64,000 nt of DNA from assembly GCF_001832885.1 (NCBI RefSeq), contig NZ_MKIQ01000005.1, positions 1-64,000 of the forward strand, read 5' to 3'. Source of the DNA: Floricoccus penangensis (GTDB lineage: Bacteria > Bacillota > Bacilli > Lactobacillales > Streptococcaceae). Position 1 is the stretch's first letter. Each line of letters starts with the position of its first letter. The position numbers were made by a program, and so were the translations under genes. The notes below the pieces were generated by a model that saw only the letters and a program-made list of their open reading frames with translations, did no database searches and was not told the DNA's origin. Shown here piece by piece: positions 18,854-28,884 of the stretch.

Positions 18854-20080
18854 TTATGAGCGCTTAAATGAATTGATGAGTTGTTTAAATATTTTATCAT
18901 CACTATATGATAAAACATTTTTCGCATAGACTTTTTCAGCACCTTTAGTAATCAATCCTATTACAACAATTTCAATAACTAAGGCAATAACTGCCTCCTT
19001 CATAGTTGCGTATTGAATTGCTAAGCGTGATGGCATTAGTGATTGTGAAATATATGGTACGTAAGATAATATTTTTATCAAAAGATTATTTGGTGAACCA
19101 GCTACCGTGAATCCTAAGATATATCCAATCATTGAAAGGTACATGACAGGTGCTACTGCCTGTTGAACTTGACTTTGTTCATTAACTAGAGAGGCAACTA
19201 TTGATGCTAGTACAAGATATCCAAAGATTGCAACGAGAACCATCGCAAGTGTTACGGCTAAGAAACCTAGATCAACTCCTGAAAGGACTTCTTTTACCAT
19301 CTTTAACATATCGTTATCTTTAAAGAAAAATAGTGCAATGAATACCGTTGCTACATAGATTGCAATTTGAGTTAAAGCTAAGGCAAATATTCCAATTAAT
19401 TTGCCATAATATTGAACTTTTGCACTAGTTGCAGCTAAAAGAATTTCCATGATTCGTGATGATTTTTCATTAGCTATCTCTTGAGCTATCATTCCAACGT
19501 AAATTGATAGAAGCATAAAAATTAGTATACCAGTCGCCGAGCTAATCGCATAATTAGCACCATTTGCGGCATCTCCACCAGCCTTTGTATCACCCTTCTT
19601 ATCTTGTGAATGCACAGATAGGTCAGCTGGGGCCTGAAGTGAAGCAATCTCTTGGTTCGATAGATTTAACTTAGAAGCTTTCTCAGTAAATTGATACTGA
19701 GTAAGGAGATTTCGAATAGCATTTTCGTCAATTTTGGCATTCGCCTCACTTGAAATTATCAAAGTAAACTTACCACTATCTTGATTCAAATATCCATCTA
19801 TTTTTTCTTTTGAAAGCTCATTTTTTGCACCATTTACACTAGATACTTCAGAAATTTCAACATCAAGTGACTTGCTTGCTTTGATATACTTTACTAGTTG
19901 TGGATCATTTACAACTGCTAATTTTGCTTGGCTTTTATCTGCCATGCTACCCATTAAAAAAGTGATCCCTATTCCTATCAGAGCTACGATAATAGGCGAT
20001 AGTACTATTCCCCAAAAACCCATCGATTTAATTCGTGATTTATATACTTGCTTAGCTACGAGTACTGTTTGATTATTCAT
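18854..20080 (-). CDS. ABC-2 type exporter permease (NatB/YhaP-like)
   Basis: This 408-residue membrane protein has one N-terminal helix (about residues 22-44) and a soluble extracellular segment of about 130 residues. Five or six more helices follow from about residue 178, after a GDTKAGGDAANGANYA linker. The layout matches NatB/YhaP-type permeases, which export sodium or small compounds; the actual substrate is unknown. It overlaps its ATPase gene by eight bases. There is no regulator gene next to it, although the promoter holds a strong palindrome. Confidence 0.8.
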   Translation of the reverse strand: MNNQTVLVAKQVYKSRIKSMGFWGIVLSPIIVALIGIGITFLMGSMADKSQAKLAVVNDPQLVKYIKASKSLDVEISEVSSVNGAKNELSKEKIDGYLNQDSGKFTLIISSEANAKIDENAIRNLLTQYQFTEKASKLNLSNQEIASLQAPADLSVHSQDKKGDTKAGGDAANGANYAISSATGILIFMLLSIYVGMIAQEIANEKSSRIMEILLAATSAKVQYYGKLIGIFALALTQIAIYVATVFIALFFFKDNDMLKMVKEVLSGVDLGFLAVTLAMVLVAIFGYLVLASIVASLVNEQSQVQQAVAPVMYLSMIGYILGFTVAGSPNNLLIKILSYVPYISQSLMPSRLAIQYATMKEAVIALVIEIVVIGLITKGAEKVYAKNVLSYSDDKIFKQLINSFKRS

Positions 20081-20972
20081 TAATTGCTACCTCCGCTCTA
20101 AAGATCTCGTCTAAAGTAGGCGGGGCCTGCATGAATGATTGTACGTATCCGTCACGAGCCACATATTCAAAAACACGTAATCCTACCTCTTCATTTTCAA
20201 GACGTAAAATCCTTCCTTGCCCCCTCTTATCTACTGATTCAACTCCTGAAATATCCAATAAATCACTAGTATCGTCATCCGATTCCAGATAGATTTGTGT
20301 TCTACCAAAACTATCACGAATTTCCTTAACTCCACCTTGTAAGACTGTCTTACCATTTTTTAGCATGGTTAAATCATCAGATAGTTTTTCAACACCATCC
20401 ATGTTATGACTTGAAAAAATAATTGCAGCACCTTGCTCTTTAAGGCGATTAATTTCTTGCATCATAAGAGCAGTGTTCACTGGATCAAGACCAGTAAAAG
20501 GTTCATCCAATATTAAAAATTCTGGTTCATGAATTATTGTTGCTATTAATTGAACTTTCTGCGCGTTCCCTTTTGACAAAGTTTGAACCTTATCTGTAAC
20601 TTTACCAACTACTTCAAGTCGATCCATCCAAAGCTTTAATTTTTCCTTGGCGTCTGCCCTATTCATACCATGAAGTTCAGCAAAATATAGAATTTGATCC
20701 TCTACTGTTAATTTCTGATACAGTCCACGTTCCTCAGGTAAGAACCCTATCTTCTGTTTAATTTGAGGAGTTATTTCCTTCCCTTTCCATGTGATAACAG
20801 ATCCTGGATCAGCCTTGATAAAATCTAGTATCATTCTAAAAGTTGTTGTTTTACCAGCTCCATTTTGACCAATTAAACCCATGACTTGACCTGGGTTAAC
20901 AATCATGTTGAGATTAGAAACTGCCCTTTTGTCCCCAAAAGTTTTAGTAACATTTTTCAATTCTAAAACCAT
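20073..20972 (-). CDS. ABC exporter ATPase (NatA/YhaQ-like)
   Basis: This ATPase of about 299 residues has Walker A GQNGAGKTT, signature LSKGNAQKVQ, Walker B FLILDEPFTGLDP and a switch His in FSSHNMDGVE. It carries the longer C-terminal domain usual in NatA-like exporters. The start is placed at ATG 20972 because AAGGAG lies six bases upstream; a longer reading would begin at TTG 20987 inside that ribosome site. It forms an operon with the permease. It is possibly a sodium, drug or peptide exporter; the substrate cannot be told from sequence. Confidence 0.85.
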   Translation of the reverse strand: MVLELKNVTKTFGDKRAVSNLNMIVNPGQVMGLIGQNGAGKTTTFRMILDFIKADPGSVITWKGKEITPQIKQKIGFLPEERGLYQKLTVEDQILYFAELHGMNRADAKEKLKLWMDRLEVVGKVTDKVQTLSKGNAQKVQLIATIIHEPEFLILDEPFTGLDPVNTALMMQEINRLKEQGAAIIFSSHNMDGVEKLSDDLTMLKNGKTVLQGGVKEIRDSFGRTQIYLESDDDTSDLLDISGVESVDKRGQGRILRLENEEVGLRVFEYVARDGYVQSFMQAPPTLDEIFRAEVAINE

Positions 20973-20989
20973 AATTTTCTCCTTCAATA

Positions 20990-21043
20990 ATTATATCGGT
21001 TGCCGATATAATATATCGTATCAGCTTTCAATATAACTGTCAA
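20990..21043 (-). promoter_or_regulatory. Exporter promoter with overlapping palindromic operators
   Basis: TTGACA (21038-21043), 17 bases, TACGAT (21015-21020) form the promoter. A perfect 10-bp inverted repeat (20990-20999 with 21003-21012; arm ATTATATCGG) covers the start of transcription, and a second perfect palindrome (21004-21018) shares one arm with it and covers the -10. Three CGATATA half-sites result. This looks like a repressor operator. Confidence 0.75.
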
Positions 21044-21173
21044 TAATATATAGGCAAAAAAACTATAAAAATATCAATAAATTTTATAAATATATTTTTA
21101 AAGTTAGTACAAATTAATATTATGAAGTATAATTCGAATATTTACAATTTTCATAGTGCTGATACAAGTATAT

Positions 21174-21198
21174 AAAAAGGACACCCAATGGATGCCCT
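21174..21198 (-). terminator. Terminator of hrcA-grpE-dnaK
   Basis: A 9-bp stem with two wobble pairs, a three-base loop and a following T5 run on the minus strand, 43 bases after the dnaK stop. It marks the end of the operon without dnaJ. Confidence 0.75.
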
Positions 21199-21241
21199 AA
21201 ATACTATCGTATGTCCTAAAGTTCAGTCGTGAAATCTATGA

Positions 21242-23083
<1,842 letters not shown>

Positions 23084-23116
23084 TTATTTTCTTTATTAAT
23101 TCTAATCTGTTTATTT

Positions 23117-23145
23117 TATTTATAGTTTTATGACATTGCGGTCAA
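23117..23145 (-). promoter_or_regulatory. Possible internal promoter of dnaK
   Basis: On the minus strand TTGACC (23140-23145), 17 bases, TAAATA (23117-23122) lie between grpE and dnaK. No CIRCE operator overlaps it, so it could give a basal, HrcA-independent supply of DnaK. The -10 match is mediocre. Confidence 0.35.
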
Positions 23146-23149
23146 TATA

Positions 23150-23674
23150 TTATTGTGCTACTACCACCATGCTAGGTCTTAGTACACGTTCATGAAGTTT
23201 GTATCCTTTTTGAAGAACTTGAACAATTGTTTCAGCTGGATGTTCATCGTCCGCCGGAACAGTCTGAACTGCCATATGGAAATTCGGATCAAATGTTCCT
23301 TCAGAAGAGATTTCTTCAACTCCTTCTTCAGCAAGAGCACGACTTAAACTTTCTTGTACCATTTCAATTCCCTTACGAACTGACTCATCCATCTCGTCGA
23401 TTGCAAGAGCCCTCTCAAGATTATCTATGCTAGGAAGAATCTTCTTAGCTAAATCTTGTGAACGATACCTTTGAAGTGTTTGTCTTTCTTCATTTGAACG
23501 GCGTTGAATATTTTGCATTTCAGCTGCCATTCTTAAGTACTTATCTTCAAAATCATCAGCTTTTTCCTGAGCCAATTCAAGTTCAGTAGGTTCATTGACG
23601 ACCTCTTCAACTTGAACATCTTCTTGTGGTACTACTTCTTCATTTTCTTCATTTTTTAAATCTTTTTTAGACAT
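23150..23674 (-). CDS. grpE: Nucleotide exchange factor GrpE
   Basis: This GrpE of about 174 residues has an acidic N-terminal tail, a long coiled-coil helix ([20 protein letters not shown]) with the [17 protein letters not shown] signature, and a C-terminal beta domain ([14 protein letters not shown]). It releases ADP from DnaK. The second ATG (23674) is chosen because AAGGAG sits six bases upstream of it and runs directly into the first ATG (23680). It lies between hrcA and dnaK. Confidence 0.95.
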   Translation of the reverse strand: MSKKDLKNEENEEVVPQEDVQVEEVVNEPTELELAQEKADDFEDKYLRMAAEMQNIQRRSNEERQTLQRYRSQDLAKKILPSIDNLERALAIDEMDESVRKGIEMVQESLSRALAEEGVEEISSEGTFDPNFHMAVQTVPADDEHPAETIVQVLQKGYKLHERVLRPSMVVVAQ

Positions 23675-23695
23675 TTTCATCTCCTTATCTTGACG

Positions 23696-24739
23696 TCATC
23701 TTTGAACTTCATAATGATTTCCGTCTAAATATCTATAATAATCAGCTAATTTCATTGATAGAATTTTTGCTATCAAGTCCACAATGCTGACGATTTTATC
23801 GTAATCAATATCAATTGGAGTAATTACTGCAATTGTACCGGTACCCCTATATGGAATAATAAATTTTTGAGCAATTACAGTTAGATTTTCAAAAGCTCCT
23901 GCCTCATCTATCTTTATAACCCTCATTGCTTCTCCATCAATTGTTTTTCTCAATTCATAGGTTAGACTTTGGTTATCACCTAGAAGCTGATATAATCTTT
24001 CATCTCGACTAGTATAGTCAAATAAATCATGTTTTCTAGATACATGTATATCCTCAGTATATAAAACTGAAAATATATCTTCGAATAACTCAAGTATTCC
24101 ATCAGTTACCTGAAAATATTTAGCAAGTATTTGTGGTATTTCAGTCATCAAAGCATAATGAATATCAATAGCTTTTTTCCCAACAAGTCTTGAGTGCACA
24201 ATATCTGAAATTGTATTTAAGCTCTTATCCGTCAAACTACTCGGTAAGACAAATTGATTAGTTTTAACAATTCCCGTTGCCATTGTCATAACTGCTAAAG
24301 CAGAATGATTGTCAAGGATAACTATATCAAAATTCGATAAAATCTGATCCTTTGGTTGAATTCCTAAAACAAAGCTTGTAAAACCCATTTGCTCAGTTAA
24401 AAGTTTAGCTCCAGTTTCAAAAATATCACTTACTCTATAGAAGTCATGGTCAAATGCTTGCATGACATCAAAGATAGTTTTCTTATCAAGTTTATTTGGC
24501 TCTAAGAAATTCTCAATAAAATACTTATAACCATCAACTGAAGGTATCCTTCCACTCGACAAGTGTTCTTTTTTTAAAAATCCGTATTTTTCAAGAGCAT
24601 TCATATCATTTCTGATAGTAGCACTGCTAGCCTTAATGTTTTCCATTAATAATTTTGAACCAACAGGAACCTGTGACTCTCCATATATACCGACTATTAA
24701 ATTTAAAATTTTCTGTTGTCTTTTTGTCAACATTAGCAC
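23696..24739 (-). CDS. hrcA: Heat-shock repressor HrcA
   Basis: This repressor of about 345 residues binds CIRCE operators. The N-terminal winged helix (LTKRQQKILNLIVGIY, SSATIRNDMNALEKYGFL, SGRIPS) and the following dimerisation/GAF-like part are typical. Two starts are possible: GTG 24739, five bases after AGGAGG, or ATG 24733, eleven bases after it. Both lie in or at the edge of a CIRCE palindrome that also contains the ribosome site. It is the first gene of hrcA-grpE-dnaK and so autoregulated. Confidence 0.95.
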   Translation of the reverse strand: MLMLTKRQQKILNLIVGIYGESQVPVGSKLLMENIKASSATIRNDMNALEKYGFLKKEHLSSGRIPSVDGYKYFIENFLEPNKLDKKTIFDVMQAFDHDFYRVSDIFETGAKLLTEQMGFTSFVLGIQPKDQILSNFDIVILDNHSALAVMTMATGIVKTNQFVLPSSLTDKSLNTISDIVHSRLVGKKAIDIHYALMTEIPQILAKYFQVTDGILELFEDIFSVLYTEDIHVSRKHDLFDYTSRDERLYQLLGDNQSLTYELRKTIDGEAMRVIKIDEAGAFENLTVIAQKFIIPYRGTGTIAVITPIDIDYDKIVSIVDLIAKILSMKLADYYRYLDGNHYEVQR

Positions 24740-24759
24740 TCATACCTCCTGACTGCTAA
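24733..24759 (-). promoter_or_regulatory. CIRCE operator over the hrcA start region
   Basis: TTAGCACTC, nine bases, GACTGCTAA matches CIRCE (TTAGCACTC-N9-GAGTGCTAA) at all but one position. The nine-base spacer contains the hrcA Shine-Dalgarno sequence, and one arm abuts the candidate ATG. Confidence 0.9.
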
Positions 24760-24769
24760 CTATATTTAT

Positions 24770-24798
24770 ATAATACACCCAATGTTATATATTGTCAA
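24770..24798 (-). promoter_or_regulatory. hrcA operon promoter
   Basis: TTGACA (24793-24798), 17 bases, TATTAT (24770-24775) on the minus strand form a vegetative sigma-A promoter. It is bracketed by two CIRCE elements, one upstream of the -35 and one downstream of the start of transcription. Confidence 0.9.
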
Positions 24799-24815
24799 GA
24801 AAAAAGCACAATTTT

Positions 24816-24842
24816 TTAGCACTTATTTATATCGAGTGCTAA
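24816..24842 (-). promoter_or_regulatory. Upstream CIRCE operator
   Basis: TTAGCACTT, nine bases, GAGTGCTAA matches CIRCE at 17 of 18 arm positions. It lies about 18 bases upstream of the hrcA -35 box. Confidence 0.9.
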
Positions 24843-24956
24843 AAATAAATTAACTAGTAAAATAAAAAGTAATTTTCGCTGATTGTAAAAGGCTTCAGTT
24901 GATTATCAGTTGTAGCTAAATACTATAAGTTAATAAATATTTAATATAATATATAG

Positions 24957-24986
24957 AAAAAGCAATAAGAGTATGACTCTCATTGC
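24957..24986 (-). terminator. Terminator of the cell-wall hydrolase operon
   Basis: An 11-bp stem with one wobble pair and a three-base loop is followed by T5 on the minus strand. It overlaps the stop codon of the GH73 gene, so transcription ends right at the coding end. Confidence 0.8.
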
Positions 24987-25582
24987 CTATCGTATTCATA
25001 TAATTTATATTGTTCAATAACTTCTATAAGTTTATCAGCATAGGTAGGATCTGTTGCATACCCAGCATCCTCAATTGATTTTGCAGCATCCTTATAATTA
25101 TCTGCTGCTATCACATCTTCATACAAATTCTTATCCCAATCTACACCTTCTCGCATAAGTTTTGCATGAGCAATGATTGAATCAGACCACGAATTATACC
25201 AAGCAAAGTCATCTTTGATTGTAATCCATTTTCCATCAATATATTCCTTAGTTTCAAGTTTAATATGTTTATCCGTGGTACCTGCTTTTATACCAAATAA
25301 ATTATTATACTTACTTGCTAAGTCACTTTGACCAAAATTCGATTCTAAAATTGCTTGAGCCATAATTAGAGAGGCTCTTATTCCATATGATCTTTGAACA
25401 TTTTGCGCAGCAGGTGCAATATCTTTAATAAATTCTTCTTTACTAACCTTATTTTTTCTTACAACACCCGAAGAAATATCTTCTGACTTATACTCAATTG
25501 ATACTTTATTAATAAGAAACAAGATAAGAGAAATCATAATGATGAGTAGAATAAGAAATGGAATTTTTAATTTTCGTCTCAT
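24980..25582 (-). CDS. Membrane-anchored GH73 N-acetylglucosaminidase
   Basis: This 200-residue protein has an N-terminal membrane anchor (about residues 7-27) followed by a glucosaminidase domain of the GH73/FlgJ-LytG type. The catalytic Glu lies in SLIMAQAILESNFGQS, and NNLFGIKA, WYNSWSDSIIAHAKLM and YATDPTYADKLIEVIEQY are conserved parts. It cleaves the glycan strands of peptidoglycan. No cell-wall-binding repeats are present, unlike larger autolysins such as AcmA. It lies six bases after the LdcB/VanY-like peptidase gene, so the two wall enzymes are co-expressed. Confidence 0.88.
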   Translation of the reverse strand: MRRKLKIPFLILLIIMISLILFLINKVSIEYKSEDISSGVVRKNKVSKEEFIKDIAPAAQNVQRSYGIRASLIMAQAILESNFGQSDLASKYNNLFGIKAGTTDKHIKLETKEYIDGKWITIKDDFAWYNSWSDSIIAHAKLMREGVDWDKNLYEDVIAADNYKDAAKSIEDAGYATDPTYADKLIEVIEQYKLYEYDRQ

Positions 25583-25588
25583 TAATTC

Positions 25589-26374
25589 TTATTGCTCCTT
25601 ATTTAGTAGTTTATCCAGATATTCTTCTAACGTAATTCCTTTTTCAGTAATATACTTTGCGATATCTTTACCAACGTATCTGAAATGCCAGCTTTCATAG
25701 TCTATCATAGTTTGTTCAATCGATTTAGGATCTTTTGGATATCTGAGAATAAAACCATAATCTTGTGCATGTTTAATCAACCATTGCTGGGATTCATACT
25801 TATCCATATCACCTTCTAATTGCGGATAAGCTGCTAATGCATCGCTTCCTGCTATATCAACAGCAAGCCCAGTCATATGCTCACTTGCCCCTGGAGGATT
25901 GATCAAAGACTCAGTTGCTTCTTCAGCCTGTTTTTTACTCAATCCATTTGCAATATTTTGTTGAAGTGAAGTGTTATATACAACTTGCTGATCTGCACGA
26001 CTTCTATATCCCGAAACATATTGTATATCATATCCTGCAGACTTTGCACCATCTACATAACTTTGCAAAGCTTCTTCAATTCTCTCATCAACAATAATTG
26101 ACTTACCTTCAGTCATTGAAACCTGATTAAAAGAAACTTCGTAATCCAAAACATTTTTTTTATTAACTAAGATCAATTTCCAATCGTCTTTTGATGTATT
26201 AGTATTTGATTCATTTTCTCCAGATGACTCACTATTTTTTTCAGACGACTGAGTGGTTTTTTGGGAAAAATCTGAATCAGAGCTTTTGTTTCCCAGCAAA
26301 CTACCGATTGCAAATATAGATAAAGTTATTATAGTTACAATACTGGCACCAATTACTACGTTTTTAATCTTCAT
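25589..26374 (-). CDS. D-alanyl-D-alanine carboxypeptidase, VanY/LdcB type
   Basis: This 261-residue protein has an N-terminal membrane helix (about residues 5-27), a Ser/Asn-rich linker and a VanY/peptidase M15B domain. Zinc-site and catalytic motifs are SEHMTGLAVDIAG (His and Asp) and SWHFRYVG (His). YVSGYRSRADQQVVYN is also conserved. It trims stem peptides of peptidoglycan; in pneumococci the relative is the LD-carboxypeptidase LdcB/DacB. It overlaps the upstream phosphatase gene by 11 bases. Confidence 0.88.
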   Translation of the reverse strand: MKIKNVVIGASIVTIITLSIFAIGSLLGNKSSDSDFSQKTTQSSEKNSESSGENESNTNTSKDDWKLILVNKKNVLDYEVSFNQVSMTEGKSIIVDERIEEALQSYVDGAKSAGYDIQYVSGYRSRADQQVVYNTSLQQNIANGLSKKQAEEATESLINPPGASEHMTGLAVDIAGSDALAAYPQLEGDMDKYESQQWLIKHAQDYGFILRYPKDPKSIEQTMIDYESWHFRYVGKDIAKYITEKGITLEEYLDKLLNKEQ

Positions 26375-27056
26375 TCTCTAAAAATTTTCTTCCTTCTTGA
26401 CGATACGACATATCACCAATTTTCAAAATTTCAAACTGTCCATTTTTATACTCTAGCTCTGTCACACTACCATTATCTAACAACTGAATTCTTGGTTGGC
26501 TAGGATCAATTAAATGTATAAAAGTAGCTATGGTCATTCCATGACTTACTACTACTATTTCTTCTGATTCAAAATCTTCTGATTCCTGTGCAAGTTCTGT
26601 AAATCCTGTAATAATCCTATTACTTAAAACATCCCAAGACTCAGCCCATCCAGCAGTATCTACTTCCATAATTCCATTTGCAATATCTTCATATGTTAAT
26701 GAATCAATATCTCGTCCACCAAATGCCTCTGTACGTGGTAATACTCCACCAAATAATTCTCCGTCATAGGCTCCGTCCATACTTCCAAAACACCATTCAC
26801 GTATACGTGGATCCATTGTATATGTAATGCCTTCATTATCGGAATTTTCAAGGATAAGGTTCATTGTTTGTAGAGTTCTACCACTGTCTGATGAATAAGC
26901 CCTATCAAATTTAATATTACCTATTTTAAAACCTAAGCCAAGTTCTGTAATTCCTAATTGTCCCTCTTTGGTTAAGGGAGTATCACTCCAACCCTGAGCT
27001 CTTCCGATTGTATTAAACATGGTTTTACCATGTCTAACAAGATAAATTTTAACCAT
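26364..27056 (-). CDS. Histidine phosphatase family protein
   Basis: This 230-residue member of the phosphoglycerate-mutase-like superfamily has the phosphohistidine motif LVRHGKTMFN near the N-terminus, the SSDSGRTLQT element, acid REWCFGSMDGAYDGE and the second histidine VVSHGMTIATF. It is more likely a small-molecule phosphatase than the glycolytic mutase, judging from length and missing mutase-specific segments; the substrate is unknown. It is first in an operon with two wall hydrolases and starts with ATG after AAGGAG. Confidence 0.85.
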   Translation of the reverse strand: MVKIYLVRHGKTMFNTIGRAQGWSDTPLTKEGQLGITELGLGFKIGNIKFDRAYSSDSGRTLQTMNLILENSDNEGITYTMDPRIREWCFGSMDGAYDGELFGGVLPRTEAFGGRDIDSLTYEDIANGIMEVDTAGWAESWDVLSNRIITGFTELAQESEDFESEEIVVVSHGMTIATFIHLIDPSQPRIQLLDNGSVTELEYKNGQFEILKIGDMSYRQEGRKFLENED

Positions 27057-27182
27057 TATTAATTATTCTCCTTAGTTTTTAAATAACTAGTACAGTTCAT
27101 TAAAATTAATTATAACACAAAATTTTTTTGGAGGAAATGCTAGTGAACCACGAGTTCTTGAATAAAATTTACAATTCATAAT

Positions 27183-27213
27183 AAAAAGATAGTCTATAAC
27201 AAACTATCTTTTT
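27183..27213. terminator. Bidirectional terminator in the 27.1 kb gap
   Basis: An 11-bp perfect stem (AAAAAGATAGT with ACTATCTTTTT) has T tracts on both strands. On the minus strand it ends the lysozyme-like gene transcript. A 14-codon frame with a GGAGG sequence just before its ATG (27137-27181) ends immediately ahead of it on the plus strand, but no promoter was found for that frame. Confidence 0.8.
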
Positions 27214-27263
27214 ATTGCTTATTTTATTACTTATTGATATTTTCAAATTGAAGTATTTAGCTA

Positions 27264-27875
27264 TTAAAACCAATCCATTATTCTAATCAAGTATAAATTA
27301 AATTTAACCTCACGGGCATAGAAAATATTTCCACCATTAACATAAAGCTTTCCACCATTAAATAAAATAGCTGCTGGTGTGAGATGACGATAGGTTTTTC
27401 CATCAGTGTTACCAAGAGATTTAGTAATAACATTTTTTGAATAATTTTCGCTTAATTCCAAAGTGTTTTTACCACCATTTTTAGCAACATAATCAATATA
27501 ACCTTCACCGAAATTATATGCTTGAACACCAGTCCAAACATCAACATTCGCTTTAGCAGCACTCTCCAATCTTTCTGATAGAGTGATAATCCCTTGCTTT
27601 ATACTATCTTGTTCATTATCAATCATATTAGTTTCACCAGATACGCTCTCACTTGATTGCATAATATCAGCAGCACGTCCCTTAGTTTCCGTATAAATAA
27701 TCGCTAAGGCAAGTTCAGTGTCATTATTGCCCGCTACACCATGTTCATTTAAAGTTTTTTGAATATAGTCCTTATAGGTCATAACTTGCTTTACATTTTG
27801 TCGAACATTGTATAAATAAAGACCAGCAAAAACCAAAAGGCCAAGAACTATAAGTCTTCGTAAGAATTTAAACAT
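27264..27875 (-). CDS. Lysozyme-like family protein, membrane-anchored
   Basis: This 203-residue protein has an N-terminal signal anchor (about residues 7-24) and a lysozyme-like domain of the pneumococcal type. A transglycosylase-style Glu lies in LALAIIYTETKGRAADIMQSSES, and ESAAKANVDVWTGVQAYNFGEGYIDYV is conserved. It is a probable wall hydrolase. It follows the nucleoid-associated protein gene by 27 bases, the same neighbour order seen in streptococci downstream of glyA. Confidence 0.82.
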   Translation of the reverse strand: MFKFLRRLIVLGLLVFAGLYLYNVRQNVKQVMTYKDYIQKTLNEHGVAGNNDTELALAIIYTETKGRAADIMQSSESVSGETNMIDNEQDSIKQGIITLSERLESAAKANVDVWTGVQAYNFGEGYIDYVAKNGGKNTLELSENYSKNVITKSLGNTDGKTYRHLTPAAILFNGGKLYVNGGNIFYAREVKFNLYLIRIMDWF

Positions 27876-27902
27876 ATTTTTCAGCCTCCAATCTCAAGGT
27901 TT

Positions 27903-28883
27903 TTACCACTTATTTTTTATTTCTTCAATATTTTTAATTAATATTGAATAGGTGCCATCTTCATTCTGAATAAATTCTACTGAATCCGCATCATCATAAA
28001 GAGATTGTGGCACCATTAATTCAATTCCATTTGACAAAGATAATTTTTGATTTGATAACTTCTTTTCCACTCGTTCAGTAGGAACTTCAGAAAATTTAAG
28101 TGTTTCAGGAATTGATTCTTTAACATTCTCTTGAAAATTCAAGCGTGCTGTAAGATTATCTGAAAAGAATTGATTGGCTAGTTCTTCGGGATCCAAAGCT
28201 TGTTTTTCTTCTATTGAGTTGAAAACAGCGTTTTGAATCTTAGAAGAAAACATAAAATCATCTTTATTCATATCCTTAGCAACTGCTTGAGCAGTTTTCT
28301 TTATTGCTTTTATGGCATGATTTATAGAAATATCAGGTTTTTCAGCGAGTAGGTTTTCAGAGAAATAATTATAATTTTTTCCATTATACTTAATTCTTTT
28401 TTCAATTAGATGATATTCTTTTGTGTCTAAATTAATAACAATAGATTCATCAGCTGCACTTCCAGCACCTGGTAAATTCTTTTCTGTTTTTCTAATTTTG
28501 ATATTACCTTCGTCATCAATATGAGCGAAGCTTTCTCTTAAACTCATTCTAATAAAGGCAAAGTGTAAATGTGTATCTTTTTCAAACTCTACAAAAAGTA
28601 AGTCATTCATTTTTTGTGCTTCTGAAAGTACAAACTCTTCACGCCAAAAATTTGCTACATTTTCTGATGATTCAATAAAATCATCAGTTATATTAAGTAA
28701 AAACTGATTGTCATCAGAGAGTATTCCTCGTTTAGCATCATCAGAATATACTTTTTCCACCTTCTTTGTGACATAATCAAGTAATAAAGGTGACAGTTCC
28801 ATGAGACTTGTCGAAAAGTTAATTTCTGGTTGTCCTGGATCAAACGAGTGAATTATTGCTTTTTTTACATATATATCGATCAT
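27903..28883 (-). CDS. Nucleoid-associated protein, YejK/NdpA family
   Basis: This 326-residue cytoplasmic protein of the 37-kDa nucleoid-associated family starts IDIYVKKAIIHSFDPGQPEINFS. LFVEFEKDTHLHFAFIRMSLRESF lies in the middle. Members bind the nucleoid, but the exact role in Gram-positive bacteria is unclear. It is one base from the glyA stop codon and is translationally linked to it. Confidence 0.8.
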   Translation of the reverse strand: MIDIYVKKAIIHSFDPGQPEINFSTSLMELSPLLLDYVTKKVEKVYSDDAKRGILSDDNQFLLNITDDFIESSENVANFWREEFVLSEAQKMNDLLFVEFEKDTHLHFAFIRMSLRESFAHIDDEGNIKIRKTEKNLPGAGSAADESIVINLDTKEYHLIEKRIKYNGKNYNYFSENLLAEKPDISINHAIKAIKKTAQAVAKDMNKDDFMFSSKIQNAVFNSIEEKQALDPEELANQFFSDNLTARLNFQENVKESIPETLKFSEVPTERVEKKLSNQKLSLSNGIELMVPQSLYDDADSVEFIQNEDGTYSILIKNIEEIKNKW

Positions 28884-28884
28884 T

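Noticed and set aside
20973-20987. TTG start adding five residues to the exporter ATPase
   Set aside because: The extension is encoded by the ribosome site itself; the ATG at 20972 has AAGGAG at six bases.
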